Positions 36,850 to 42,858 of a stretch of 42,858 bases of DNA are shown in pieces. The notes beneath the pieces are model-generated. The model saw only the letters and a list, made by a program, of their open reading frames with translations, had not been told where the DNA came from and ran no database searches. The position numbers and the translations under genes are program-made. Origin of the DNA: Myxococcales bacterium (GTDB taxonomy: Bacteria > Myxococcota_A > Polyangia > Polyangiales > Polyangiaceae); assembly GCA_013297655.1 (NCBI GenBank), contig JAAFHV010000001.1:83277-126134 (forward strand). The letters run 5' to 3'. The stretch's first letter is position 1; each line of letters starts with the position of its first letter.

Positions 36850-36958
36850 CGCGGCGAAGACCTCGAGTCCTCGCCGCGTTCGTTCATTTCGGGCTCGCCG
36901 TCATCGCGACCCAAAAGCGAATACGTGGTTCGCTTTTCAAGAAATGCGCGCGCATTTC
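36850..36958. repeat. Three successive hairpins after the PilZ gene
   Basis: The first is CGCGGCGA (36850-36857) / TCGCCGCG (36871-36878) over a 13-base loop. The second is AAAAGCGAA (36913-36921) / TTCGCTTTT (36929-36937) over 7 bases, followed by a C and two A; its T-run makes it a likely rho-independent terminator. The third, GAAATGCGCGCGCATTTC (36941-36958), is a perfect 18-base palindrome. The gap extends from the PilZ stop at 36812 to the next start at 37026. Confidence 0.7.
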
Positions 36959-37025
36959 CGCAGGCTTGCTCGATTTTGGATCGATTTAAGGGGGCCGCCG
37001 GCGGCGCACCGATAGCGTCGAAACG

Positions 37026-38162
37026 ATGAAGCCGTTCGTGTCTTCGCCGTCCCGTGGAGCGCTCGCGCTCGTGGCCCTCGTGCTCGTCGCTGGTTGCAAG
37101 CGGGGGCCGCTCGAGCTCTCGATCGAGAAGAAGGAGTACGACACGGCCTCGAAGACGCTCACGCTCACGATGCACGGCCCGAAGAACACGAAGATCGCGG
37201 CTCGCACGGGGAAGAGCTGGGACGCTGACAGCTTGGAGGCCTTCGAGACCGACGCCGAAGGATCGGCCAAGCTCGAGATCAAGAACGACTCTACGGCGCG
37301 GGAGGCCTCCGAGCCGGTGCTCTGGACCTTCTACGAGACCACGAAGGAGAAGCTCGCGAAGGCGAAGAGCGACTCCGCCGTCTCGAAGCTGACCCGGCGC
37401 GTGACGCTCACGATCCCCCTGCCCTTGCCGCTCTCGATGGACCTCGGCGCGCTCCGCGGGTTTGGGGTCACGATGCGCTACATCGACAGCACGGGCGTCA
37501 TCTTCATGAGCGACGGACCGACCGAGGGGGACGTCACGATCGGCGATGGCCCGAAGCGACCGCTCAGCAGCAAGAGCTTCCCCGTCGAGCCGATGGCGGT
37601 GCTCGGCGGAAAATCGCCGGCCGCGCTCTTCGGCGGCGGCACGGTGGCCCCCGTTTGCCTGCCGACGACGCTCGAGGAAGGGAAAAAGACCTGGGCTGGC
37701 GAGTACTGCTTCCAGCCTGATCAGCAACGCTCGGCGACCGCGCGCATCTTCAAGGCGGTGCGCTCGGGTCCGGTGAAAGTGCCGGCCGAGAGCACGGGCA
37801 ACGCGACCCTATGGCTCGTCTCTCCCGACGTGGCGCCGGTGGCGAAGCTCATCGGCACCGCGAAGACGTTCGGCGACATCGGCTACGTGGCGATTCAGAC
37901 GAGCCTCCGCGTCAGCAAGAGCTGCGGCTCGTATCGAAGCTCGAGCGGCAACACGACCTCCGTGCTGCTGAACATGTACCGCGAGACCGTGGTGGTCTAC
38001 GAGCGGCGGACGGGGAAGAAGGTCGCCTCGAAGGAGCTCGTGCCGTCGAGCGTGTGTCCGACGATGACCTCGGCGCGCGCGGGCTCCGCCACGACGACCT
38101 CTGGTTCGTTCGTTCCCGAGAAGGAAGTCCGCGACTTCATCGTCGCCTCGACTCCGCCGTGA
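37026..38162 (+). CDS. Lipoprotein of unknown function, 378 residues
   Basis: The signal peptide ends in the lipobox LVAGC. The mature protein is beta-rich with regular short strands (LELSIEKKEYDTASKTL, KSWDADSLEAFETDAEGSAKLEI, VVVYERRTGKKVASKEL). A conserved-looking centre contains FGVTMRYIDSTGVIFMSDGP and LGGKSPAALFGGGTVAPVCLP. It starts at ATG 37026, 213 bases after the PilZ gene, separated from it by hairpins. No family was recognised. Confidence 0.72.
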   Translation: MKPFVSSPSRGALALVALVLVAGCKRGPLELSIEKKEYDTASKTLTLTMHGPKNTKIAARTGKSWDADSLEAFETDAEGSAKLEIKNDSTAREASEPVLWTFYETTKEKLAKAKSDSAVSKLTRRVTLTIPLPLPLSMDLGALRGFGVTMRYIDSTGVIFMSDGPTEGDVTIGDGPKRPLSSKSFPVEPMAVLGGKSPAALFGGGTVAPVCLPTTLEEGKKTWAGEYCFQPDQQRSATARIFKAVRSGPVKVPAESTGNATLWLVSPDVAPVAKLIGTAKTFGDIGYVAIQTSLRVSKSCGSYRSSSGNTTSVLLNMYRETVVVYERRTGKKVASKELVPSSVCPTMTSARAGSATTTSGSFVPEKEVRDFIVASTPP

Positions 38163-38280
38163 GCGCGGCCCCTTGGTGCGCCAGCGGCGACGACACGAGT
38201 AACGCTCGCGGGCGACGGCCCACGCCGAAGCGCTGAACGCGCTCTGTTGCGCCTACTAACCCACGGAAAGGACACGCAAA

Positions 38281-38312
38281 AAGGCGCACCCGCAGATTAC
38301 GGGGAGCGCCTT
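38281..38312 (-). terminator. Rho-independent terminator of the 39-residue gene
   Basis: On the minus strand AAGGCGC and GCGCCTT pair (38306-38312 with 38281-38287), with CCC/GGG pairing inside, and are followed directly by a run of five T (positions 38282 down to 38278). This is a good intrinsic terminator, 44 bases after the small gene's stop. Confidence 0.8.
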
Positions 38313-38355
38313 GAAGCGTGCGTCGAGCTCATGCGCCTACGGGAGGCGCGGAGGC

Positions 38356-38475
38356 TCACTCGCCTTGGTAGATACGGGCGCGACGACCGCGGTCCTTCGC
38401 CTTGAGCTTCGCGCGGTAGCGCTTGGTCTTCGTGCGGTTCGACTTGCGCGGCTTCTTGGAAAGGACGAGGTACAT
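38356..38475 (-). CDS. Very small basic protein, 39 residues, unknown
   Basis: The minus-strand ATG at 38475 opens a 39-residue protein, MYLVLSKKPRKSNRTKTKRY then RAKLKAKDRGRRARIYQGE, ending at TGA 38356-38358. About 40 percent of the residues are Lys or Arg. GGAG lies eight bases upstream and a good intrinsic terminator 44 bases downstream, so it looks like a self-contained monocistronic gene. A TTGATT / TAATTC pair with 17 bases between lies about 40 bases upstream as a tentative promoter. The composition suggests RNA or ribosome binding, like tiny ribosomal proteins, but I do not recognise a family. Confidence 0.72.
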   Translation of the reverse strand: MYLVLSKKPRKSNRTKTKRYRAKLKAKDRGRRARIYQGE

Positions 38476-38541
38476 TTGGCTACTCCGAAAAAGGACGACG
38501 GGAATTAGACCAGGCGCCCCCCCAAATCAAGTCCATGCGCC

Positions 38542-38665
38542 GGAGGCAGGCTGATTTCCGCCAATACCTTCGCCTGGGCGTCGTCGGACGTCCTCACGAA
38601 CAGGAGTTCGTTCCGGGCGATCCTCCTAGCCCAGGCTCGGTCTTGACGGAAATCAGCCTACCTCC
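38542..38665. repeat. Hairpin element copy A (124 bp)
   Basis: The outer arms GGAGGCAGGCTGATTTCCG (38542-38560) and CGGAAATCAGCCTACCTCC (38647-38665) pair at 18 of 19 positions, and pairing resumes for CAA / TTG just inside. Further in, GCCTGGGC (38572-38579) pairs with GCCCAGGC (38629-38636), and the tip is ACGAAC - AGGA - GTTCGT (38596-38611). The whole can fold as one long interrupted hairpin. It lies 66 bases upstream of the 39-residue gene's start. Copy B is at 39148-39273 in the opposite orientation. It encodes no protein. Confidence 0.88.
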
Positions 38666-38840
38666 CGTCCGACGAGAGGGCTCGAGCGTCCCGCGCGTGG
38701 CTCCGCGACGCGACTCGCGTGATGGCCACGGGGGTCGGAGGCGCGTCTGTTCGCGAAGAGCCGCTCGTGACGCGTGTGGTTTCGTCAGGGCAGCCTCCTC
38801 GTCGGCCCGTGCGGCGCTCGACACGATCGTCCGAGTCGCC

Positions 38841-38910
38841 CGAGCGGCGCTCTCGGCACACGATCGCGCGAGTCTCGAGCGGCGCTCTCGGCACACGATC
38901 GCGCGAGTCT
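38841..38910. repeat. 35-bp perfect tandem duplication
   Basis: Bases 38841-38875 and 38876-38910 are identical (unit begins CGAGCGGCGCTCTCGG). Partial, diverged copies flank them, starting near 38820 and again at 38912. It lies just downstream of the 41-residue gene (minus strand) in a stretch with no other feature. Confidence 0.85.
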
Positions 38911-38939
38911 CCGAGCGGCGCCTCCGCGGCGCCCGCGAC

Positions 38940-39065
38940 TCAGCCTCCGGGCCCCTTGCCCTTGGCCTTGAAGAGGAAGAGGTACGCGAGCATCCCCATG
39001 ATCCCGGCCGGAACCACGACGATCACGCCGAGAACCACGAGCTCAGCGACTCCCACGCCTCCCAT
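38940..39065 (-). CDS. Tiny single-helix membrane protein, 41 residues
   Basis: An ATG at 39065 preceded by GGAG opens 41 codons ending at TGA 38940-38942. The protein MGGVGVAELVVLGVIVVVPA continues GIMGMLAYLFLFKAKGKGPGG: a short polar start, one strongly hydrophobic helix (about 8-32) and a basic, Gly-rich tail. By the positive-inside rule the C-terminus faces the cytosol. It sits between the two inverted hairpin elements and downstream of mglA on the same strand. I do not recognise a family. Confidence 0.62.
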   Translation of the reverse strand: MGGVGVAELVVLGVIVVVPAGIMGMLAYLFLFKAKGKGPGG

Positions 39066-39147
39066 GGACACTCCAAATCAACCAGGGCCCGCGAGCCCTT
39101 CGACCCACGAGCCCCAGCGTAACGCCCGAGCCCGAGGGCCCCGAGCG

Positions 39148-39273
39148 AAGAAGGCTGGATGATTTCCGTCAAGACCGAGCTCTGGCTAGGAGGCCGCGCG
39201 GAACGAACTCCTGTTCGTGAGCACGGCCGACGACGCCAGGGCGAAGGGATTGGCGGAAAGCACCAGCCTTCTT
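39148..39273. repeat. Hairpin element copy B (126 bp), abutting mglA
   Basis: This is an inverted, diverged copy of element A. Arms AAGAAGGCTGG (39148-39158) and CCAGCCTTCTT (39263-39273) pair fully, followed by TTTCCG / CGGAAA and CAA / TTG. The middle stem GCTCTGGC (39179-39186) / GCCAGGGC (39235-39242) pairs throughout with one G-T, and the tip ACGAAC - TCCT - GTTCGT (39203-39218) is the same as in A. Two middle base pairs differ from A on both sides at once, keeping the stem. Its last two bases are part of the mglA stop codon, so it could end the mglBA transcript. Confidence 0.88.
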
Positions 39274-39862
39274 AGGTGCCGCCTTTGCGGAGCTCGGTTA
39301 GGACGAGCTTGGCGACGGCTTTCAACGTGTCGAACACGCCGACGCCCGTTCGCGCGACGGCCTCGTAATCCGGCACGTTCGTGGGGTTGATCATCTGGCG
39401 GAGCTCTTCCACCGACGCCACGTTCGGCAGGTCGCGCTTGTTGTACTGGACGACGTAGGGGAGCTTGTCGAGCGAGTAGCCCTGCTCCGCCAAGTTCGTG
39501 CGCAGGTTCTCGACGGACTCGAGGTTCGCTTCCGTTCGCTCGATCTGCGAATCAGCAACGAAGATCACGCCGTCGACGCCCTTCAAGATGAGCTTGCGGG
39601 AGGCATCGTAGAAGACCTGACCGGGCACCGTGTAGAGGTGAAAGCGCGTCTTGAAGCCGCGGATTTCACCGAGCGACAGGGGCAAAAAGTCGAAGAAGAG
39701 CGTTCGCTCCGTCTCCGTCGCGAGGCTGATCATTTTGCCCTTCGCGTCGGGGTTCGTGCGCTCGTAGATGTACTGGAGATTGGTCGTTTTCCCGCACAGA
39801 CCGGGGCCGTAGTAGACCAACTTGCAGTTGATCTCGCGCGCCATGTAGTTGATGAAGCTCAT
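39272..39862 (-). CDS. mglA: Ras-like GTPase MglA (polarity switch for motility)
   Basis: This is a 196-residue small GTPase. The P-loop is GPGLCGKTT (19-27), the G3 region is TVPGQ with Thr78 in place of the usual Asp, and G4 is NKRD (141-144). All match Myxococcus MglA, as do [20 protein letters not shown] at the start and [19 protein letters not shown] in the centre. In GTP form MglA sits at the leading cell pole and directs type IV pili and gliding motors; MglB is its GAP. The gene follows mglB by 21 bases, as in Myxococcus. Its stop codon overlaps hairpin element B. Confidence 0.96.
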   Translation of the reverse strand: MSFINYMAREINCKLVYYGPGLCGKTTNLQYIYERTNPDAKGKMISLATETERTLFFDFLPLSLGEIRGFKTRFHLYTVPGQVFYDASRKLILKGVDGVIFVADSQIERTEANLESVENLRTNLAEQGYSLDKLPYVVQYNKRDLPNVASVEELRQMINPTNVPDYEAVARTGVGVFDTLKAVAKLVLTELRKGGT

Positions 39863-39883
39863 CGCCTTCCGTCCTTCGCGCGC

Positions 39884-40366
39884 TCAGTCGTTGAAGAGGT
39901 TGTCGATGTCTTCGTCCGTGATCTCGGCGAAGGGCGAGTCGGCGCCGGGCTCGGCGACCTTCTTCAAAAGCGACTCGAAGATGCCGTTGAGCTCCTCGCT
40001 CGCCTTCTTCACGCGGAGCCGGACGAGGCCGAGGCTCGAGCGCGAATCGAAGATGACGACCAAGATGACGCGATTGCCGACGAGCTGGATGTGGATGTTG
40101 GCTTTTTCGCCCTCGTGGAACTGAGTTGCGAACTCGTTCTCCTTGAGGAGCTTTGCCATTCCACCCGTCGCCGCGATGTTGCCGGCGGTGAGCGACGCGA
40201 GACTCGTCGTATCGACGTTGTCGATATCGCCGCTCGCCGCGATGAGCTGTCCGTTCTTGTCGACGATGAAGACGACCTTGGCGTTCGCGTCTCGGACCAA
40301 ACGGTCGACGACCGCCTGGATCTGATTGAACTCCTCCTCGTACATCACCATCTGGGGATTGATCAT
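39884..40366 (-). CDS. mglB: Roadblock/LC7 protein MglB, GAP of MglA
   Basis: This is a 160-residue protein of the Roadblock/LC7 fold, e.g. YEEEFNQIQAVVDRLVRDANAKVVFIVD over two stretches, NGQLIAASGDIDNVDTTSLASLTAGNIAATG likewise, and NRVILVVIFDSRSSLGLVRLRVKKA. MglB dimers stimulate GTP hydrolysis by MglA and mark the lagging pole. The acidic C-terminus (FAEITDEDIDNLFND) resembles that of Myxococcus MglB. It starts at ATG 40366 and is followed by mglA, forming the mglBA operon. Confidence 0.93.
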   Translation of the reverse strand: MINPQMVMYEEEFNQIQAVVDRLVRDANAKVVFIVDKNGQLIAASGDIDNVDTTSLASLTAGNIAATGGMAKLLKENEFATQFHEGEKANIHIQLVGNRVILVVIFDSRSSLGLVRLRVKKASEELNGIFESLLKKVAEPGADSPFAEITDEDIDNLFND

Positions 40367-40578
40367 CCGAGTCCTCCGCGGCTTTGTCCCGCGCCCGTCT
40401 ACCGTGCGAGCGAGACCGGTTTAGTGCCCGACCTCACCTGCTGAAATCACACGAGGCTTCGTTTCTATCGGAACGGGTCCTAGGCGGCAAGGGTCGCCTT
40501 TGGGTCCGAAAGGTCAGGCCTCTCGGCGCTCGCTGTGCCGGTAGGCCCATCGGACCTTCCGTCCCGCGTATCCGCGGG

Positions 40579-40615
40579 CCAACCAAGCGAGCTACGCCCG
40601 TTCGGTTGGCTCGCG
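40579..40615. terminator. Hairpin around the end of the M20 peptidase gene
   Basis: GCCAACC (40578-40584) can pair with GGTTGGC (40604-40610); GCGAGC (40587-40592) with GCTCGC (40609-40614) is an alternative. The stem includes the peptidase stop codon at 40592-40594. Between here and mglB (40366) I see no gene in about 225 bases. It may end the peptidase transcript. Confidence 0.3.
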
Positions 40616-41974
40616 TGATTCGCAAAAGCTGCGAACCGTGTCGTAGAGAACGTTCGAGCCCCAAGTCAGTCCCTCTACAGGAACACGCTCATCGTGCCCG
40701 TGATACATCTTTTGGAAGCTTATTTCGTGGGTGGGGTCGAACTTGAGGGGCGTGAACCCGTAACAGTGGGTTCCCAGCCTCGCGTAGGCCTTCGCGTCCG
40801 TGAATCCAACCACCATGTAGGGCAGCGGCTCCCCTAGCGGATCGTGCTTGCGCAACATGGCCTCGAGGTGCCCGTAGAGCGGGGTCGTCGCGTCGGTCTC
40901 GACCGAGGGCAGCTTGTGGAGCACCTCGATCTCCGCGTCGGGGCCGAGCACCTCTCGGAGCTCCGAGAGGAACGCGAGGTCGGATTGCCCGGGGATCGTG
41001 CGGCCGTCGATCTCGACCGAAGCGCGCCCGGGGATCACGTTCACCTTGTTTCCCGCCCGCACCACCGTGGGAGAAGCCGTGTTCGCGAGCATCGCGCCGA
41101 AGCTGCGGCGCTGATCGGGATCCTTCACGAGGTAGTCCAAAATGAGGCCCGCAATCTGCGGCGTCGTGAGGCGCGAGAGGGCCTGCTTCTGCGGGAACGG
41201 CAGCGCAGAAGAGAGCTTCTGTACGAACGCTTCCACCACCGGGTGCGGATGCATCGGGAGCCTCTTTTTCCCGAGCCGCGCGATCGCCTCCGCGAGCCGC
41301 ACGACGGCGCCGTTCGGGTCCGGCATCGAGCCGTGACCGGGCGATCCGTGGAAGGTGGCGCGCGTCCACACGACGCCCTTTTCGGCGACCTGGATCGGGT
41401 AAAAAACCTTCCCCATCAGGTTCAGCGAGAACGCGCCGACCTCGCCTAGCATGTATTCTGCACGCACCTCTTCGGGGTGCTCGTCGACGAGGTAGGTGCT
41501 GCCGAGGGTGCATCCGGCCTCTTCGTCCGCGACGGCGGCGAAGATGATGTCGCGATCGAGCTCGACCTTCTCGTCCACGAGGCGCGCGAGCACCGTCATG
41601 CTCATCGCCGCCATGTGCTTCATGTCGATCGCACCGCGGCCCCAGACGTAGCCGTCGTGGATGTCGCCCGCGAAGGGGGGCCGCTGCCAACGCGACTCGT
41701 CGACCTCGACCACGTCGGTGTGCGCGTTCAAGAGAAGGGGAGCTTTTTTCCCGTTTCCCTTGAGGCGCACGACCATGTTCTCGCGGTTCTTCACCTTCGC
41801 GAAGATCTTCGGCTCGAGGCCGCGGTCGCGGGCAAAATCGGCCAAGAGGCGCGCGCACAGGTGCTCGTGCCCGTCGTCCTCGCCTTGGGTTCCGCGGTTC
41901 ACGGTGGGCTTGCGGATGAGCTCTTGGAGGAGCGTGACGGTGGTCGTGCCCCAGTCGGTCGGCATGGGCCGCAT
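40592..41974 (-). CDS. M20/M25/M40 family zinc peptidase
   Basis: This is a 460-residue metallopeptidase. The first metal site has His85 and Asp87 in NAHTDVV; Asp118 lies in GRGAIDMKHMAAM, followed by the catalytic Glu151 and Glu152 in ADEEAG. The dimerisation domain has the usual HGSPGHGSMPDPNGAVVRL segment, and TDAKAYARLGTHCYGFTPL near the end carries the distal metal-binding His region. M20 enzymes remove amino acids from small peptides or acylated substrates; the exact substrate is not evident. ATG 41974 or ATG 41965 (three codons later) may be the true start. Confidence 0.88.
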   Translation of the reverse strand: MRPMPTDWGTTTVTLLQELIRKPTVNRGTQGEDDGHEHLCARLLADFARDRGLEPKIFAKVKNRENMVVRLKGNGKKAPLLLNAHTDVVEVDESRWQRPPFAGDIHDGYVWGRGAIDMKHMAAMSMTVLARLVDEKVELDRDIIFAAVADEEAGCTLGSTYLVDEHPEEVRAEYMLGEVGAFSLNLMGKVFYPIQVAEKGVVWTRATFHGSPGHGSMPDPNGAVVRLAEAIARLGKKRLPMHPHPVVEAFVQKLSSALPFPQKQALSRLTTPQIAGLILDYLVKDPDQRRSFGAMLANTASPTVVRAGNKVNVIPGRASVEIDGRTIPGQSDLAFLSELREVLGPDAEIEVLHKLPSVETDATTPLYGHLEAMLRKHDPLGEPLPYMVVGFTDAKAYARLGTHCYGFTPLKFDPTHEISFQKMYHGHDERVPVEGLTWGSNVLYDTVRSFCESREPTERA

Positions 41975-42030
41975 CTTCTCTCAAAAATGGGATCGCGGGA
42001 GCGGTCGTCGTCGTGAGCCGCGACGGAGAC

Positions 42031-42056
42031 TGCGGGCCCGCTCGGCCGAGCCCGCA
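42031..42056 (-). terminator. Hairpin after the Cys-rich lipoprotein gene
   Basis: TGCGGGC (42031-42037) pairs with GCCCGCA (42050-42056), with CTCGGCCGAG between as an inner palindrome. On the minus strand it follows the lipoprotein stop by about 28 bases. No clear T-run. Confidence 0.45.
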
Positions 42057-42084
42057 TGTCCGACCCGCTCTGGAGGCGCGAGCC

Positions 42085-42398
42085 TCAGCTGTGGCTGTTG
42101 TCGCAGCGGGTGTTGCAGGCGGTCCACGCTTGCCAGCAGTTGCTCCCGCGCTCCCGCGTGCACGCGTCGCGCTCCTCGGTGCACCGCAGCTTGCAGCACG
42201 CATTCCCCCGCACGCGCACCCCGAGTCCGGGCCCCCGGGCTGCTGCATCGTGCCGACCGTGTAGGCGTTGAACGTGGTCGTCGGGTCGACCTCGGGCACG
42301 GGCGCGTCGCTCTCGACCGGCGCCGCGCACGCCACCACCGTCAAACCCGCCAACACCACCGAGCCGAACAGCGCCACGAGCTTCGTCTGCGTCTTCAT
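42085..42398 (-). pseudogene. Cys-rich lipoprotein gene with a frameshift at a C run
   Basis: From ATG 42398 (GGAG just upstream) the frame gives a signal peptide ending in the lipobox VVAC and then DAPVPEVDPTTTFNAYTVG and MQQPGGPDSGCACGG. A shift then occurs: the good continuation NACCKLRCTEERDACTRERG, SNCWQAWTACNTRCDNSHS lies in the next frame and ends at TGA 42085-42087. The break sits at CCCCC (42205-42209). One more C would rejoin the frames to a protein of about 104 residues with evenly spaced Cys. The gene is either truly shifted or this base is a sequencing error in a homopolymer. Confidence 0.75.
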
Positions 42399-42532
42399 CG
42401 TGTTTTCTCCTGATTCCCGCGCGTCTTGTCGCGCACGTTCACAATGTGAACGCCGATCACTTTTGGCCAAGAGGCTGGGCCTATGGGGGTCATCGCCGCG
42501 GTCGATGGCGGGGGGTGTGGTAGCCGTGGAGG
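42399..42532. promoter_or_regulatory. Divergent promoter region before the lipoate-ligase-like gene
   Basis: This 134-base gap separates the lipoprotein start (minus) from the last gene (plus). It has somewhat higher AT content near 42430-42475, with TTGTCGCGCACGTTCACAATG near 42426-42446 holding a short GTTCACA-ATGTGAAC dyad. No clear -35/-10 pair could be assigned. Confidence 0.3.
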
Positions 42533-42858
42533 ATGAAATCGTCGCTTCGGGCGGAGGAAATCGCCGCGTACTCGCGTGCCGCGCTCGATCGCGAGGTGAC
42601 GAAACCGGAGCTGTACGTGGTGACGCCCACCACCTCGGCCGTGCTGCTCGGGGCGTTCCAAAGGGCGAGCGAAGTGGCCGCGCCCGCGACGACCGATCCG
42701 CGGGAGGCCGACGGAGAGATGCGCGTGCGACGAGGCTCCGGCGGTGGCGCGGTGCTCCTGAGCCCCGGGGTGCTCTACGTGGGGCTCCTCATGCCGCACC
42801 CGGGCGCGCTCGTGCCGGCGAACGAGATGCAAATCTTGAATCGCGCGGTGCGCCCCGT
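42533..42858 (+). CDS. Lipoate-protein-ligase-like protein, N-terminal part (runs off the window)
   Basis: The frame opens at ATG 42533 and is still open at the window edge (about 108 codons). It contains RVRRGSGGGAVLLSPGVLYVG, matching the RRxSGGGAV substrate loop of the LplA/BirA fold. Upstream is VTTPTTSAVLLGAFQ-like sequence (YVVTPTTSAVLLGAFQRASE). LplA attaches lipoate to E2 and H proteins. Some family members of this fold lack ligase activity, and the missing C-terminal half prevents a firm call. GGAGG abuts the ATG with no spacing, so the start is uncertain. Confidence 0.6.
   Translation, partial: MKSSLRAEEIAAYSRAALDREVTKPELYVVTPTTSAVLLGAFQRASEVAAPATTDPREADGEMRVRRGSGGGAVLLSPGVLYVGLLMPHPGALVPANEMQILNRAVRP

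Noticed and set aside
38535-39122. 195-codon plus-strand frame across hairpin element A
   Set aside because: It translates the palindrome and the tandem repeat into Arg-rich sequence with no ribosome site; the small minus-strand genes have better support.
38542-39273. Composite transposon or insertion sequence bounded by the inverted pair
   Set aside because: No transposase or target-site duplication is visible between or around the copies; a non-autonomous element remains possible and is kept as a finding.

Overview
This GC-rich window carries an mglB-mglA pair, a CdnL-type CarD protein, C-terminal sorting tails of the MYXO-CTERM kind, many small Cys-rich lipoproteins and a large multi-domain envelope protein. 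Together these point to the chromosome of a myxobacterium (phylum Myxococcota), most likely of the Polyangia side rather than close to Myxococcus; the finer placement is inference. I saw no tRNA, rRNA, CRISPR array, phage genes or transposase.

Layout. 1-6.3 kb: the start of an unidentified gene on the minus strand, then plus-strand mqnD (futalosine route to menaquinone), a trypsin-like protease with a MYXO-CTERM tail, a BtuF-like metal-chelate binding lipoprotein, an exported protein broken by a 22-bp tandem duplication, a carboxypeptidase-regulatory-like lipoprotein, and tlyA. 6.3-14.2 kb: a 1487-residue two-halved membrane protein (minus), an MFS transporter, a small Cys-rich lipoprotein and a regulator with two LuxR-type helix-turn-helix domains (minus). 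14.3-19.0 kb: a sulfatase-modifying-factor-fold protein overlapping a membrane-anchored DnaJ-C-terminal-like protein, rlmN, a small lipoprotein, a 45-bp tandem repeat array and an unknown 140-residue protein. 19-30 kb: dnaK, pcnB, a secreted pentapeptide-repeat protein, a TPR protein, rarA and a TrmB-like regulator nearly touching an unknown 533-residue protein. 30-38.2 kb: a histone H1-like protein with an unusually clean promoter and operator-like repeats, an OmpA-type lipoprotein, a Ppx/GppA phosphatase, carD/cdnL, two small lipoproteins, a PilZ-TM-AMIN-like protein and another lipoprotein. 38.2-42.9 kb: a 39-residue basic protein with its own terminator, a 41-residue membrane protein lying between two inverted copies of a ~125-bp hairpin element, the mglB-mglA operon, an M20 peptidase, a Cys-rich lipoprotein with a homopolymer frameshift, and the start of a lipoate-ligase-like gene.

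Most of the window is housekeeping plus envelope genes. The most unusual signal is the pair of hairpin elements at 38542-38665 and 39148-39273. They are inverted relative to each other, one abuts the mglA stop codon, and they differ by paired substitutions that keep the stem intact, which suggests a selected structure. Other points worth a second look are the 22-bp duplication that fuses two reading frames, the hairpin-bearing 45-bp repeat array, the histone-like gene's promoter, the J-domain-less DnaJ-like membrane protein and the two tiny proteins near mglA.
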